From Streptomyces sp. DG2A-72 (lineage in GTDB: Bacteria > Actinomycetota > Actinomycetes > Streptomycetales > Streptomycetaceae), in NCBI RefSeq assembly GCF_030499575.1, contig NZ_JASTLC010000001.1:7588001-7652000 (forward strand): 64,000 nucleotides of DNA, written 5' to 3'. A program made the translations under genes and the position numbers. Shown one piece after another: positions 18,695-26,425 of the stretch; positions within the stretch are counted from its first letter, which is position 1; every line of letters begins with the position of its first letter. The notes beneath the pieces were generated by a model. The model worked only from the letters and a program-made list of their open reading frames with translations, did not search any database and was not told the origin of the DNA.

Positions 18695-19333
18695 TCAGGC
18701 ACCGGGGGTCCCCGGCGCGCCGTATCGGGCGAGCATGGTCAGCACCGCTTGGTCGACCGCGTTGGTGATGGCGGAGTCGTCGGGCTCCCAGCGCGCGAGC
18801 AGCATCCGCGGCCAGAACACGTAGTTGGAGATCATTCCGAGGAACTGGGTCGCCGCCATCTCCGCATCGTCAAGCCGTGCCGCACCAGCGGCGTTTTCCG
18901 CTTCCAGGTAGCGGCGGACCGATTCGAAGTAGGGCATCTTGCCGAGCTTGAACTGGGTCTCGCCGAGCTCGGGGAAGCGTGGTACCTCGGCGATGACGAT
19001 GCGGAAGAGGGCGGCCATGCCGGGCTGGGTGAGAAGGTCCACGTATCGGCGTCCGATGGTCTCAAGCCCTGCGCGGAGGTTCCCTGGCTCGGGGAGGGGA
19101 GCCTCCTCGTCGTCGACCTTCCAGTATTCGGTGACGATCGCCTCGAACAGGGCCGCCTTGGTGGTGAACTGCTTGAACAGAGTCGCCCTCGACACTCCGG
19201 CCGCCTCGGCGATGCGGGCCAGCGAGGTGCCGTCGTAGCCGGAGTCGAGGAACAGCTTCGTCGCTGCCTCGATGATGGACGTCCGCTTCTGCGCTGCCAC
19301 GCGCCGGTGGTATTCCGAAGGCTGTGCCGTCAT
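18695..19333 (-). CDS. TetR-family repressor
   Basis: A 212-residue regulator with an N-terminal helix-turn-helix (TSIIEAATKLFLDSGYDGTSLARIAEAAGVSRATLFKQF in two parts, residues about 18-55). The ligand-binding domain resembles the AcrR-type C-terminal domain (LPEPGNLRAGLETIGRRYVDLL onwards). The start ATG at 19331-19333 has GGAGGG directly before it. It is divergent from an SDR oxidoreductase gene, and the 120-bp gap between them holds two near-identical operator palindromes. This predicts repression of both genes and induction by a small molecule that the SDR may act on. It belongs to a segment that seems to have replaced most of an ftsH-like gene. Confidence 0.9.
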   Translation of the reverse strand: MTAQPSEYHRRVAAQKRTSIIEAATKLFLDSGYDGTSLARIAEAAGVSRATLFKQFTTKAALFEAIVTEYWKVDDEEAPLPEPGNLRAGLETIGRRYVDLLTQPGMAALFRIVIAEVPRFPELGETQFKLGKMPYFESVRRYLEAENAAGAARLDDAEMAATQFLGMISNYVFWPRMLLARWEPDDSAITNAVDQAVLTMLARYGAPGTPGA

Positions 19334-19357
19334 GCCCTCCAGTATGCCTCTCGCTGC

Positions 19358-19428
19358 GAGGTGAGTCACTTGACTCACCTCTAGCCCTGCTCTTACCTTG
19401 AGAGAGGAGGTGAGTCACTCGGCTCACC
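19358..19428. promoter_or_regulatory. Twin operators between the TetR gene and the SDR gene
   Basis: Operator 1 is GAGGTGAGTCA-CT-TGACTCACCTC (19358-19381), with perfect 11-bp arms. Operator 2 at 19408-19428 has the same left half-site AGGTGAGTCA and the right half CGGCTCACC. The half-site GGTGAGTCA is shared by both, so they are most likely bound by the same dimeric repressor. Confidence 0.8.
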
Positions 19429-19455
19429 ATTAATGTGAGCCTGGAAGGATGCATC

Positions 19456-20244
19456 GTGGGACGCTTTGAGGGCCAGACCGTCATCGTCACGGGCGGCAGC
19501 GGGGGCATGGGCAGCAGTCATGTGCAGGGCTACCACGCCGAGGGGGCGAACGTCGTCATCGCCGGCCGCGACGACGCCGCCGGCCGCGATCTCGCTGCTC
19601 AGCTCAGTCATCGGGCTCTGTCCGTTCACCTGGATGTCGCCAGCGAGGACGACTGGGCGGCGGTGGTGCGAGAAGTCGAAGGCCACTTCGGGCCGGTCAC
19701 CATCCTGGTGAACAACGCGGGCGTCCAGAATCCGGCGGCCCCTGTCGAGCACACCGAACTCCGCACCTGGGAGCACACCTTCAGCGTCAACGTCACCGGC
19801 CAGTTCCTCGGCATCAGGGCCGTGGCTCCGTCGATGCGCAGGAGCGGTGGCGGAAACATCGTCAACATCGCTTCGACCATGGCCCACGTCGGCACGGCCT
19901 TCTACGCCCCCTACACCGCCAGCAAGTGGGCCGTGCGCGGGCTGACCAAGACGGCCGCGCTGGAGCTGGGGCGGGACAACATCAGGGTCAACTCCATCCA
20001 CCCCGGCGTCGTCTCCACACCGCTGATCAACGAACCCACCGTCGCAGGCCAGCCGGCCATCGCCGACTTCTACTCGCCCGATCCCTTCGCCATCCCCCGC
20101 CTCGCCGAACCCTCTGACATCACCCGCCTGTTGCTCTTCATCACCTCCCAGGACGCATCTTTCGCTACGGGCTCGGAATTCGTCCTGGACGGGGGCCTGC
20201 TGCTCGGCCCTGCACTGCAACCCGAAGCCGACATCGCAGCTTGA
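19456..20244 (+). CDS. Short-chain dehydrogenase/reductase
   Basis: A 262-residue classical SDR. It shows the cofactor motif TGGSGGMGS (residues about 13-21), the NNAG structural motif, and the catalytic triad with Ser in NIASTMAH, Tyr and Lys in YTASK thirteen residues later. PGVVSTPL and the C-terminal FVLDGG are also typical. I chose GTG 19456 because GGAAGGA lies seven bases upstream; an in-frame GTG at 19435 is less likely. NAD(P)-dependent oxidation or reduction of an alcohol or ketone is expected, with an unknown substrate. Twin operators link it to the divergent TetR gene. Confidence 0.92.
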   Translation: MGRFEGQTVIVTGGSGGMGSSHVQGYHAEGANVVIAGRDDAAGRDLAAQLSHRALSVHLDVASEDDWAAVVREVEGHFGPVTILVNNAGVQNPAAPVEHTELRTWEHTFSVNVTGQFLGIRAVAPSMRRSGGGNIVNIASTMAHVGTAFYAPYTASKWAVRGLTKTAALELGRDNIRVNSIHPGVVSTPLINEPTVAGQPAIADFYSPDPFAIPRLAEPSDITRLLLFITSQDASFATGSEFVLDGGLLLGPALQPEADIAA

Positions 20245-20334
20245 GCCGGCATTGCAGTACGGAGCGTGCAGTCGCGGGCGCCCATCTTGTCTTGTTCAAG
20301 GCGAAGCGATCTTGCCTTGCGATGACGACGGGCG

Positions 20335-21219
20335 GTGGCAGTTGTGATCACGGCGTCCGAGCCGTCCTGGACAGCTCCATTCACCGGGCTGAGCCCGCGC
20401 TGCTTCGGCAGGTTGGTGGCCGCGTTGCGACGGGAGGGCGCGGATGCGGTGCGGCGGGGCCGTCCGTGGAGTCTGCCGCTGGAAGACCGCGTGCTGCTCG
20501 TGACAACGTACTGGCGCACAAACTTGACGATGCGCCAGCTTGCCCCGCTCTTCGGCATCTCGAAGTCCGCGGCCGACCGCATCATTGACCATCTCGGCCC
20601 CCGGCTCGCGCTCCAGCCTCGTCGGCGGTTCCGCAAGGACACCGTGCTCATCGTGGACGGCACCCTGGTGCCCACTCGCGACCATTCGATCGCCGGACAG
20701 TCCAAAAACCACCGCTACTCGACTGCCCATCAGGTCGTGATCGACGCCGTCACCCGCTTGGTCGTCGTGGCCGGCCGACCGCTGCCCGGCAATCGCCATG
20801 ACTCTCGCGGCTGGGAGGGATCCGGCGCCAAGGCCGCCGTGGGCACCACCACGACGATCGCCGATGGCGGCTACCAGGGCACCGGACTGGTGATACCGCA
20901 CCGGCGAGCGGCCGGGCAAGCCGAACTTCCGGCCCGGAAAAGGGCCGGCCAAGGCACCGCCGGCTGGCGCGTGTTCGCCAAGACGTCCTCCCCGGCAGAC
21001 AAGGCGGTACGCGTCGACGACGTCGTCCTCCTGCAGAACGCCTACAACAGCAACGGCGGCTTCCTGGTGGCGGTCAGAGGCCGTCCGGAGCGGCCTGGGG
21101 GACCGTCACCGGCCTCGCCCAGTCCATGCCCAGCTCCGCGAGTGCGGCGAGCTGGTCGGCGTCCAGCCGGTCCCTTCTCGATTTCGTGTCCGAAATCCAT
21201 ACCCAGACCGTCGATGTGA
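20335..21219 (+). pseudogene. Chimeric remnant of an IS5-type (DDE) transposase
   Basis: The frame from GTG 20335 matches IS5-like transposases I know for about 200 residues. It includes LTMRQLAPLFGISKSAADRI (helix-turn-helix), VLIVDGTLVPTRDHS with the first catalytic Asp, YSTAHQVVIDAVTRLVVV, and IADGGYQGTGLVIPHRR with the second Asp. The normal end with the catalytic Glu (the ARVEH region) is missing. From about 20940 the frame continues into unrelated sequence (GWRVFAKTSSP, VVLLQNAYNSNGGF) that resembles a piece of a secreted carbohydrate-binding domain (weak call), then into out-of-frame material. No inverted ends were seen. It should be inactive. Confidence 0.75.
21074..21176 (-). pseudogene. 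C-terminal fragment of a helicase-associated-domain protein
   Basis: Read leftwards, this stretch encodes RRDRLDADQLAALAELGMDW followed by ARPVTVPQAAPDGL and a stop (TGA, 21076-21074). The pattern of a basic run, LDxxQLxxLxELGMDW and then the protein end is that of the helicase-associated repeats found in Streptomyces helicase-like proteins. There is no upstream part: the homology stops where the FtsH-like remnant begins on the other strand. It is one of several gene fragments in this mosaic. Confidence 0.5.
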
Positions 21220-21401
21220 TCGACGGCGAGATGCGGCGGATCGTCGACGAGTGCTACGACGTGGCGTGCCGCAAACTCCGCGACCACCGCGGCCAGTTGG
21301 ACGCCCTCGCCCAGGCCCTCCTGGAGAACGAGACGCTGGAGGAGGCGGACGCGTACCGGATCGCGGGGATCACGCGCCTGGCGAAGGACGTGGACACCTA
21401 G
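21180..21401 (+). pseudogene. C-terminal remnant of an FtsH-like protease
   Basis: About 73 codons in one open frame end at the TAG at 21399-21401. The sequence IDGEMRRIVDECYDVACRKL, followed by RDHRGQLDALAQALLENETL, is the characteristic C-terminal helix pair of M41/FtsH proteases (Ev..i...cy..A...L...r..Ld.lA..Lle.EtL). The AAA+ ATPase and HExxH protease domains are absent. In relatives I recall an FtsH-like gene directly after ffh, so this appears to be the last trace of it after insertion and deletion. No start codon or RBS suits an independent small gene. Confidence 0.8.
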
Positions 21402-21422
21402 GGCGTAGGGGCGAGTGGTCGC

Positions 21423-22280
21423 CTAGGGCGTACGGGCGATCAGATACCGGAACACGTTCGGCATCCACACCGTCCCGTCCCCCCGCAGATACGGATGCAG
21501 GGCTTCCGTCAGCTCCTTGTCCACCTGCGCCTGGTCCGTCGCGGTGATCGCCGCGTCGAAGAGCCCCGTGGACAGCAGTCCGCGCAGCGCGCTGTCCATG
21601 TCGGCGTAGCCGAAGGGGCACGCCACCCGGCCCGAACCGTCGGGCTTGAGGCCGGCCCGCTGGGCGACCTCCTCCAGGTCGTCGCGGAGGGCGGGGCGCC
21701 AACTGCCCGCGCTGCGCAGCGGATCCGCCAGCTTGGCGGCCACCCGCAGCACGGACGACGTGGTGCATCGTTCCGGCGGACCCCAGCCGGCCAGCACCAC
21801 GGGCGCCCCCCGCGCGGCGAGCGGTGCCGCTGCCTCGATCAGCCCGCCGAGTCCCGCCGAGTCACCCGCGAGACACCCGATGGGCTCGAAAGCGGTCACC
21901 AGGCTGTACGCGGGCGTCTCCGCGTCGGTCGCGTCCCGCGGTGAGCCGTCGACGAGCCGGGTGTCCGCACGCGCGCGCGTGCCCCACGCCTCGGGCCGCA
22001 GCCGCTCCCGCGCGAGGGCGAGCCGTTGCGGGGAGGAGGGTTCGACACCGGTGACGGCGGCGCCTCTGGAGGCTGCCATCACCAGGGCCAGCCCGGATCC
22101 GCAGCCGAGGCCGAGGAGCCGTGTGCCGACGCCCACTTGCAGTCGCTCGTAGACGGCCTCGAAGAGCGGAACCAGCATCCGCTCCTGGATCTCGGACCAG
22201 TCACGCGCGCGTGCACACAGGTCCACGCGTGGCGCGGGGCCCGCAGGAGACAGGTGCTGCCGCACGAGCGTAGGTGTCAT
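21423..22280 (-). CDS. SAM-dependent methyltransferase
   Basis: A 285-residue class I methyltransferase. Motif I is LLGLGCGSGLAL (residues about 53-64), followed by the acidic VTGVEPS at the end of strand 2. An SLVTAFEPIGCLAGD region occupies motif IV and APVVLAGWGPPERC follows. The start ATG at 22278-22280 gives MTPTLVRQHLSP. The substrate is unknown. It is divergent from proS and convergent with the FtsH-like remnant. No gene symbol is justified. Confidence 0.82.
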   Translation of the reverse strand: MTPTLVRQHLSPAGPAPRVDLCARARDWSEIQERMLVPLFEAVYERLQVGVGTRLLGLGCGSGLALVMAASRGAAVTGVEPSSPQRLALARERLRPEAWGTRARADTRLVDGSPRDATDAETPAYSLVTAFEPIGCLAGDSAGLGGLIEAAAPLAARGAPVVLAGWGPPERCTTSSVLRVAAKLADPLRSAGSWRPALRDDLEEVAQRAGLKPDGSGRVACPFGYADMDSALRGLLSTGLFDAAITATDQAQVDKELTEALHPYLRGDGTVWMPNVFRYLIARTP

Positions 22281-22479
22281 GTAAAGCGCCCCAATCAGAC
22301 GAGAGTTGCCGCTGTGCCCGATTCCATAGCCCCCGTGACATGAGCTCGCTGTCCCCCCGTATGCCAGGAAACTCCGCGTCCGACGCCTCGTCCAGAGGGT
22401 TGTGCCGCCCGGCTTGTGGGTTCGCTGTACGAGTGGCGAGATTTCACATTCCGGCAACGTGGGCCCGTACCATCTCGTC

Positions 22480-23895
22480 ATGGCAAAGGCACCCGTACTC
22501 ACCCCGCGGGCGGACGACTTCCCGCGCTGGTACCAGGATCTGATCACCAAGGCCGAACTGGCCGACAACGGTCCGGTGCGCGGCACCATGGTGATCCGAC
22601 CGTACGGGTACGGGCTGTGGGAGCGGATGCAGGCCGAGATGGACGCCCGCATCAAGGAGACGGGCACCCAGAACGCGTACTTCCCGCTGCTGATCCCGCA
22701 GTCGTACTTCGCCAAGGAGGCTGAGCACGTCGAGGGCTTCGCGCCCGAACTCGCCGTCGTCACGCACGGCGGCGGCAAGGAGCTCGAAGAGCCGGCCGTG
22801 GTCCGTCCCACCTCCGAGATGATCATCAACGACTACTTCTCGAAGTGGGTGCAGAGCTACCGCGATCTGCCGCTGCTGATCAACCAGTGGGCGAACGTGG
22901 TCCGTTGGGAACTGCGGCCCCGCCTCTTCCTCCGTACGACCGAATTCCTGTGGCAGGAAGGCCACACCGCGCACGCCACATACGAGGACGCCCGCGACTT
23001 CGCCGCGCACATCCACCGCAAGGTCTACGAGGACTTCATGGTGAACATCCTCGCCATGGACTCCGTCCCCGGCCGCAAGACCGTCAAGGAGCGCTTCGCG
23101 GGCGCCCTCAACACCCTCACCCTCGAAGCGATGATGGGCGACGGCAAGGCCCTCCAACTGGCCACCAGCCATGAGCTGGGCCAGAACTTCGCCAAGGCCT
23201 TCAACACCCAGTACCTGTCCAAGGACGGCACACAGGAACTGGTCTGGCAGACGTCCTGGGGGTCCACCACCCGCATGATCGGCGCTCTGGTGATGACTCA
23301 CGGAGATGACAACGGCCTGCGGGTCCCGCCTCGCCTCGCCTCGGTACAGGCCGTCGTCCTCGCGATCAAGGGCGACGACGCGGTTCTGGCCAAGGTCCGC
23401 GGGATCGGCGACCAGCTGAAGGCGGCGGGCATCCGCGTCCACGTCGACGAGCGCACGGACACCCCCTTCGGGCGCCGGGCCGTCGACTGGGAGCTGAAGG
23501 GCGTGCCGGTCCGGATCGAGGTCGGCCCCCGTGACCTGGAGAACGGCACCGCGATGCTGGCCCGCCGGATCCCCGGCGGCAAGGAGCCGGTGGCCATCGA
23601 CTCGCTCGTACGGCTGCTACCCACGATCCTCGAAGAGGATCAGGCGCTGTTGCTGACCCAGTCCCGCGAGCGCCGTGAGTCCCGTACGTCCGACGTGTCG
23701 AGCATCGAGGAGGCCGTCGACGCGACGACCGCCGGAGGCTGGGCGCGCATCCCCTGGGCGGCCCTCGGCGAAGAAGGCGAGGCCAAGCTGGGCGAGCACG
23801 CGGTGACCGTACGGTGTCTGGTCGCCGAGGACGGGTCGGTGCCTGACGCCGATGACGCACCCGGTAACGTCGCGATCGTCGCGCGGGCTTACTGA
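22480..23895 (+). CDS. proS: Prolyl-tRNA synthetase, archaeal/eukaryotic type
   Basis: This enzyme charges tRNA-Pro. At 471 residues without the large editing insertion of bacterial ProRS, and with an extra C-terminal region, it belongs to the archaeal/eukaryotic-like group. Class II motif 2 (residues about 135-165: INQWANVVRWELRPRLFLRT, then EFLWQEGHTAH) and motif 3 (GLRVPPRLASVQAVV and the preceding HGDDNG) are clear. The gene may be leaderless: TACCAT at 22468-22473 is six bases before the ATG and no RBS is visible. Streptomyces usually have a second, bacterial-type ProRS elsewhere (recalled), so this one may be a specialised or drug-tolerant copy. Confidence 0.94.
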   Translation: MAKAPVLTPRADDFPRWYQDLITKAELADNGPVRGTMVIRPYGYGLWERMQAEMDARIKETGTQNAYFPLLIPQSYFAKEAEHVEGFAPELAVVTHGGGKELEEPAVVRPTSEMIINDYFSKWVQSYRDLPLLINQWANVVRWELRPRLFLRTTEFLWQEGHTAHATYEDARDFAAHIHRKVYEDFMVNILAMDSVPGRKTVKERFAGALNTLTLEAMMGDGKALQLATSHELGQNFAKAFNTQYLSKDGTQELVWQTSWGSTTRMIGALVMTHGDDNGLRVPPRLASVQAVVLAIKGDDAVLAKVRGIGDQLKAAGIRVHVDERTDTPFGRRAVDWELKGVPVRIEVGPRDLENGTAMLARRIPGGKEPVAIDSLVRLLPTILEEDQALLLTQSRERRESRTSDVSSIEEAVDATTAGGWARIPWAALGEEGEAKLGEHAVTVRCLVAEDGSVPDADDAPGNVAIVARAY

Positions 23896-23974
23896 GCCAT
23901 GGGCGGAGTCGACCGAAACGCCTCTTGCGCGTCGCGCGAACACACGTGCCCCGGCGCGCGGACAGGCTCTACAC

Positions 23975-24004
23975 GCCGGGTCGTACGTCAGACTACGACC
24001 CGGC
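23975..24004 (+). terminator. Hairpin terminator after proS
   Basis: GCCGGGTCGTA (23975-23985) and TACGACCCGGC (23994-24004) form an 11-bp perfect stem with an 8-nt loop, followed by TTGGTATG. Confidence 0.85.
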
Positions 24005-24146
24005 TTGGTATGAGCTGTGAGGCTTCTCCGCAGATCAGCGCACCCGCCCTCGTCCGGACGCATCAGCGGCAACTGACGGGTACGTGCAAATTATTTGGGA
24101 TGCCCCGGAATAGGAACACAGCGGCACTCTGGCTCGTTGTCATTAC

Positions 24147-24743
24147 GTGAGCACGACACAGACACCACCTGTTCTCGCCGCAGAGCTGGCGCAGGCGTGG
24201 GCCGACATTCAGCGGTACCACCCCGAACTGCCGGATCTTGCCGCGCCCGAGTCACTGATCGGGGAGTCGTCGTCCGCCTGCGGGCACGCGCTCTCCTTCG
24301 AGCGACTGCTTCATGAGGCAGTCCACGGCATCGCCGCCGCCCGCGGAATCCGCGACACCTCGCGCGCCGGCCGATACCACAACCGCAGATTCCTCGCGAT
24401 CGCCGAGGAGCTGGGCCTGGACCACCCGGAGGAACCGCACCCCAGCAGCGGCTTCTCCCTGGTCACGCTCAACCCCGAGGCGAAGAGGCGCTACCGCCCG
24501 ACGATCGAGCGGCTCCAGCGCGCCCTCAAGGCCCACACCGCAGCGACCTCGGCCGACACATCCCGGACCTTCCGCGGCCCGGCGGCCCGCCATGGCTCCT
24601 CCGGCGGTGGCGTCCGCGTCAAGGCCGTCTGCGACTGCGGGCGCAACGTCCGCGTCGTCCCGTCGGTCCTGGCCCAGGCCCCGATCGTCTGCGGCGGCTG
24701 CGGCAAGCCGTTCCGCATCCCGGAGGTCGTGGGCGTGGCGTAG
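24147..24743 (+). CDS. SprT-like zinc metallopeptidase, predicted
   Basis: A 198-residue protein with HEAVH at residues 56-60 (HExxH) and a possible third zinc ligand in RYHNRRF (His78). These match the spacing of SprT-like domains. A short flexible stretch rich in Ser/Thr/Gly separates this from a C-terminal zinc-ribbon-like segment CDCGRNVRVVPS...VCGGCGKPF. The same order of protease core and zinc ribbon occurs in SprT/Spartan-like proteins that act on protein-DNA crosslinks; that role is inference. It starts at GTG 24147 with no obvious RBS. A dispersed repeat lies 80 bp downstream. Confidence 0.65.
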   Translation: MSTTQTPPVLAAELAQAWADIQRYHPELPDLAAPESLIGESSSACGHALSFERLLHEAVHGIAAARGIRDTSRAGRYHNRRFLAIAEELGLDHPEEPHPSSGFSLVTLNPEAKRRYRPTIERLQRALKAHTAATSADTSRTFRGPAARHGSSGGGVRVKAVCDCGRNVRVVPSVLAQAPIVCGGCGKPFRIPEVVGVA

Positions 24744-25129
24744 CCACGGGGCGTTGAGCACCGGCATCTCGTGGCTGCCGGTCGGAACGCGTGGTGATGG
24801 GTGCCGCCGTGACCCGCCCAGCCTGCGGGCAGTCGTGCCGCTGGGGCGGCACGGGTGGGCGCAGGCGGCACCCCGTAAGCGCCGGGTTGCGACTCCCCTC
24901 AAGGGCACCCTCGATGCCGGGTGCCCCCTCAGCCATGCCCAGGCACACCTCACCGCGACCTCGGCTCAAAGCGACCCGCAGGGTGTGGCACAATGGCTAG
25001 CTGTACTCGACAGCCGCACAGGACCCCTCTCTCCTCCGGCTGACGCGTCCATCGGGCACTCGGGTACCGCAACCCCACGCGGCCATCTCGCCGTGCCCAA
25101 CCACGTCAAATCCAGGAGAACCCACTCCC
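24744..25129. other. 386-bp region: repeat B copy and rpsP leader
   Basis: The left half contains a copy of dispersed repeat family B (24823-24889). The right half holds the rpsP promoter area, with CACAAT at 24989-24994 as a possible -10 box and a leader of about 130 nt. AGGAGA at about 25113-25118 is the rpsP RBS. No gene was seen. Confidence 0.5.
24823..24889 (-). repeat. Dispersed repeat family B, copy 1
   Basis: Read on the minus strand it runs from CGCAACCCGGCGCTTACGGG through GTGCCGCCTGCGCCCACCCG to GCGGCACGACTGCCCGCAG. It matches the copies at 37221-37290 and 52861-52929. The core GTGCCGC-CCCA-GCGGCAC is a hairpin, so the element could also serve as a terminator downstream of the SprT-like gene. 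Confidence 0.8.
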
Positions 25130-25549
25130 GTGGCAGTCAAGATCAAGCTGAAGCGTCTGGGCAAGATCCGTTCGCCTCACTACCGCATCGTCGTCGCCGA
25201 CTCCCGCACTCGCCGTGACGGCCGTGCGATCGAGGAGATCGGTCTGTACCACCCGGTGCAGAACCCCTCCCGCATCGAGGTCGACGCCGACCGCGTGGCG
25301 TACTGGCTCTCTGTCGGCGCCCAGCCGACCGAGCCCGTCCTCGCCATCCTGAAGAAGACCGGCGACTGGCAGAAGTACAAGGGCGAGCCCGCCCCGGCGC
25401 CGCTGCTGCAGCCGGCCGAGAAGGCGGCGCGTCCGTCCTTCGAGGCTCTCGGTGGCGACGACGAGGGCAAGGGTGAGGCGATCACCCAGAAGAAGAAGGC
25501 TGAGAAGAAGGACGAGGCTCCCGCCGCGTCCGAGTCGACCGAGGCCTGA
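25130..25549 (+). CDS. rpsP: 30S ribosomal protein S16
   Basis: The S16 core ([20 protein letters not shown], then [20 protein letters not shown]) fills the first 80 residues and helps assemble the 5' domain of 16S rRNA. The 139-residue length is due to a Lys/Glu/Ala-rich C-terminal extension usual in actinobacteria. It starts at GTG 25130 with AGGAGA upstream, and is the first gene of rpsP-khpA-rimM-trmD-rplS, separated from khpA by two bases. Confidence 0.97.
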   Translation: MAVKIKLKRLGKIRSPHYRIVVADSRTRRDGRAIEEIGLYHPVQNPSRIEVDADRVAYWLSVGAQPTEPVLAILKKTGDWQKYKGEPAPAPLLQPAEKAARPSFEALGGDDEGKGEAITQKKKAEKKDEAPAASESTEA

Positions 25550-25551
25550 GC

Positions 25552-25791
25552 ATGCTCGAGGAGGCTCTCGAGCACCTCGTGAAGGGCATCGTCGACAACC
25601 CTGACGATGTGCAGGTCGCCTCGCGCACCCTGCGCCGCGGACGCGTGCTCGAGGTCCGGGTCCACCCGGACGACCTCGGCAAGGTCATCGGCCGCAACGG
25701 CCGTACCGCACGCGCTCTGCGTACCGTCGTGGGCGCCATCGGCGGACGCGGTGTCCGCGTCGACCTCGTCGACGTGGACCACGTCCGCTGA
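25552..25791 (+). CDS. khpA: KH-domain RNA-binding protein KhpA
   Basis: A 79-residue single KH domain ([20 protein letters not shown]) with the GRNG loop that grips RNA. It normally pairs with KhpB and influences RNA metabolism and cell growth. The position between rpsP and rimM is the conserved one. Confidence 0.93.
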   Translation: MLEEALEHLVKGIVDNPDDVQVASRTLRRGRVLEVRVHPDDLGKVIGRNGRTARALRTVVGAIGGRGVRVDLVDVDHVR

Positions 25792-25879
25792 CGCCAATCG
25801 CAGCACCGGCTCGGGCCGGGGAGGGCCACTGGGCCGTCCCCGGCCCGCAGTCGTACGTACGACAGGAGATCTTCGAAAA

Positions 25880-26425
25880 GTGCAGCTCGTAGTCGCCCGG
25901 ATCGGCCGCGCCCACGGCATCAAGGGCGAGGTCACCGTCGAGGTACGTACCGACGAGCCGGAACTCAGGCTCGCCCCCGGCGCCGTACTGGCCACCGACC
26001 CCGCCTCCGTGGGCCCCCTCACCATCGAGACCGGCCGGGTGCACAGCGGCCGCCTCCTGCTGCGCTTCGAGGGCGTACGCGACCGGAACGGCGCGGAGGC
26101 CCTGCGCAACACCCTCCTGATCGCTGAAGTGGACCCGGAGGTGCTCCCTGAGGAAGAGGACGAGTACTACGACCACCAGCTGATGGACCTGGACGTCGTC
26201 ACCAAGGACGGCACGGAGGTCGGCCGGATCACGGAGATCTCGCACCTGCCTTCGCAGGACCTGTTCATCGTGGAGCGCCCCGACGGCAGCGAAGTGCTGA
26301 TCCCCTTCGTGACGGAGATCGTCACCGAGATCGACCTCGAAGAGCAGCGCGCCGTCATCGACCCGCCGCCGGGTCTGATCGACGACCAGGCAGAGGTCGT
26401 CTCGTCGAGGGATCCCGAAGCATGA
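25880..26425 (+). CDS. rimM: 16S rRNA processing protein RimM
   Basis: A 181-residue ribosome maturation factor that acts on the 30S head. The N-terminal RimM domain begins [20 protein letters not shown], and a PRC barrel ([20 protein letters not shown]) follows the acidic linker [11 protein letters not shown] 25880 is preceded by AGGAGA at 25863. Its stop overlaps the trmD start. Confidence 0.94.
   Translation: MQLVVARIGRAHGIKGEVTVEVRTDEPELRLAPGAVLATDPASVGPLTIETGRVHSGRLLLRFEGVRDRNGAEALRNTLLIAEVDPEVLPEEEDEYYDHQLMDLDVVTKDGTEVGRITEISHLPSQDLFIVERPDGSEVLIPFVTEIVTEIDLEEQRAVIDPPPGLIDDQAEVVSSRDPEA

Noticed and set aside
18446..19384. 312-codon rightward frame opposite the TetR gene
   Set aside because: The leftward frame has a clear helix-turn-helix, RBS and matched operators.
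20245..21219. Intact insertion sequence
   Set aside because: The C-terminal catalytic part is missing and no terminal inverted repeats or target duplication were found.
22281..22479. T-box or other leader upstream of proS
   Set aside because: No T-box core sequence or specifier hairpin; a -10-like TACCAT directly before the ATG suggests a leaderless message.
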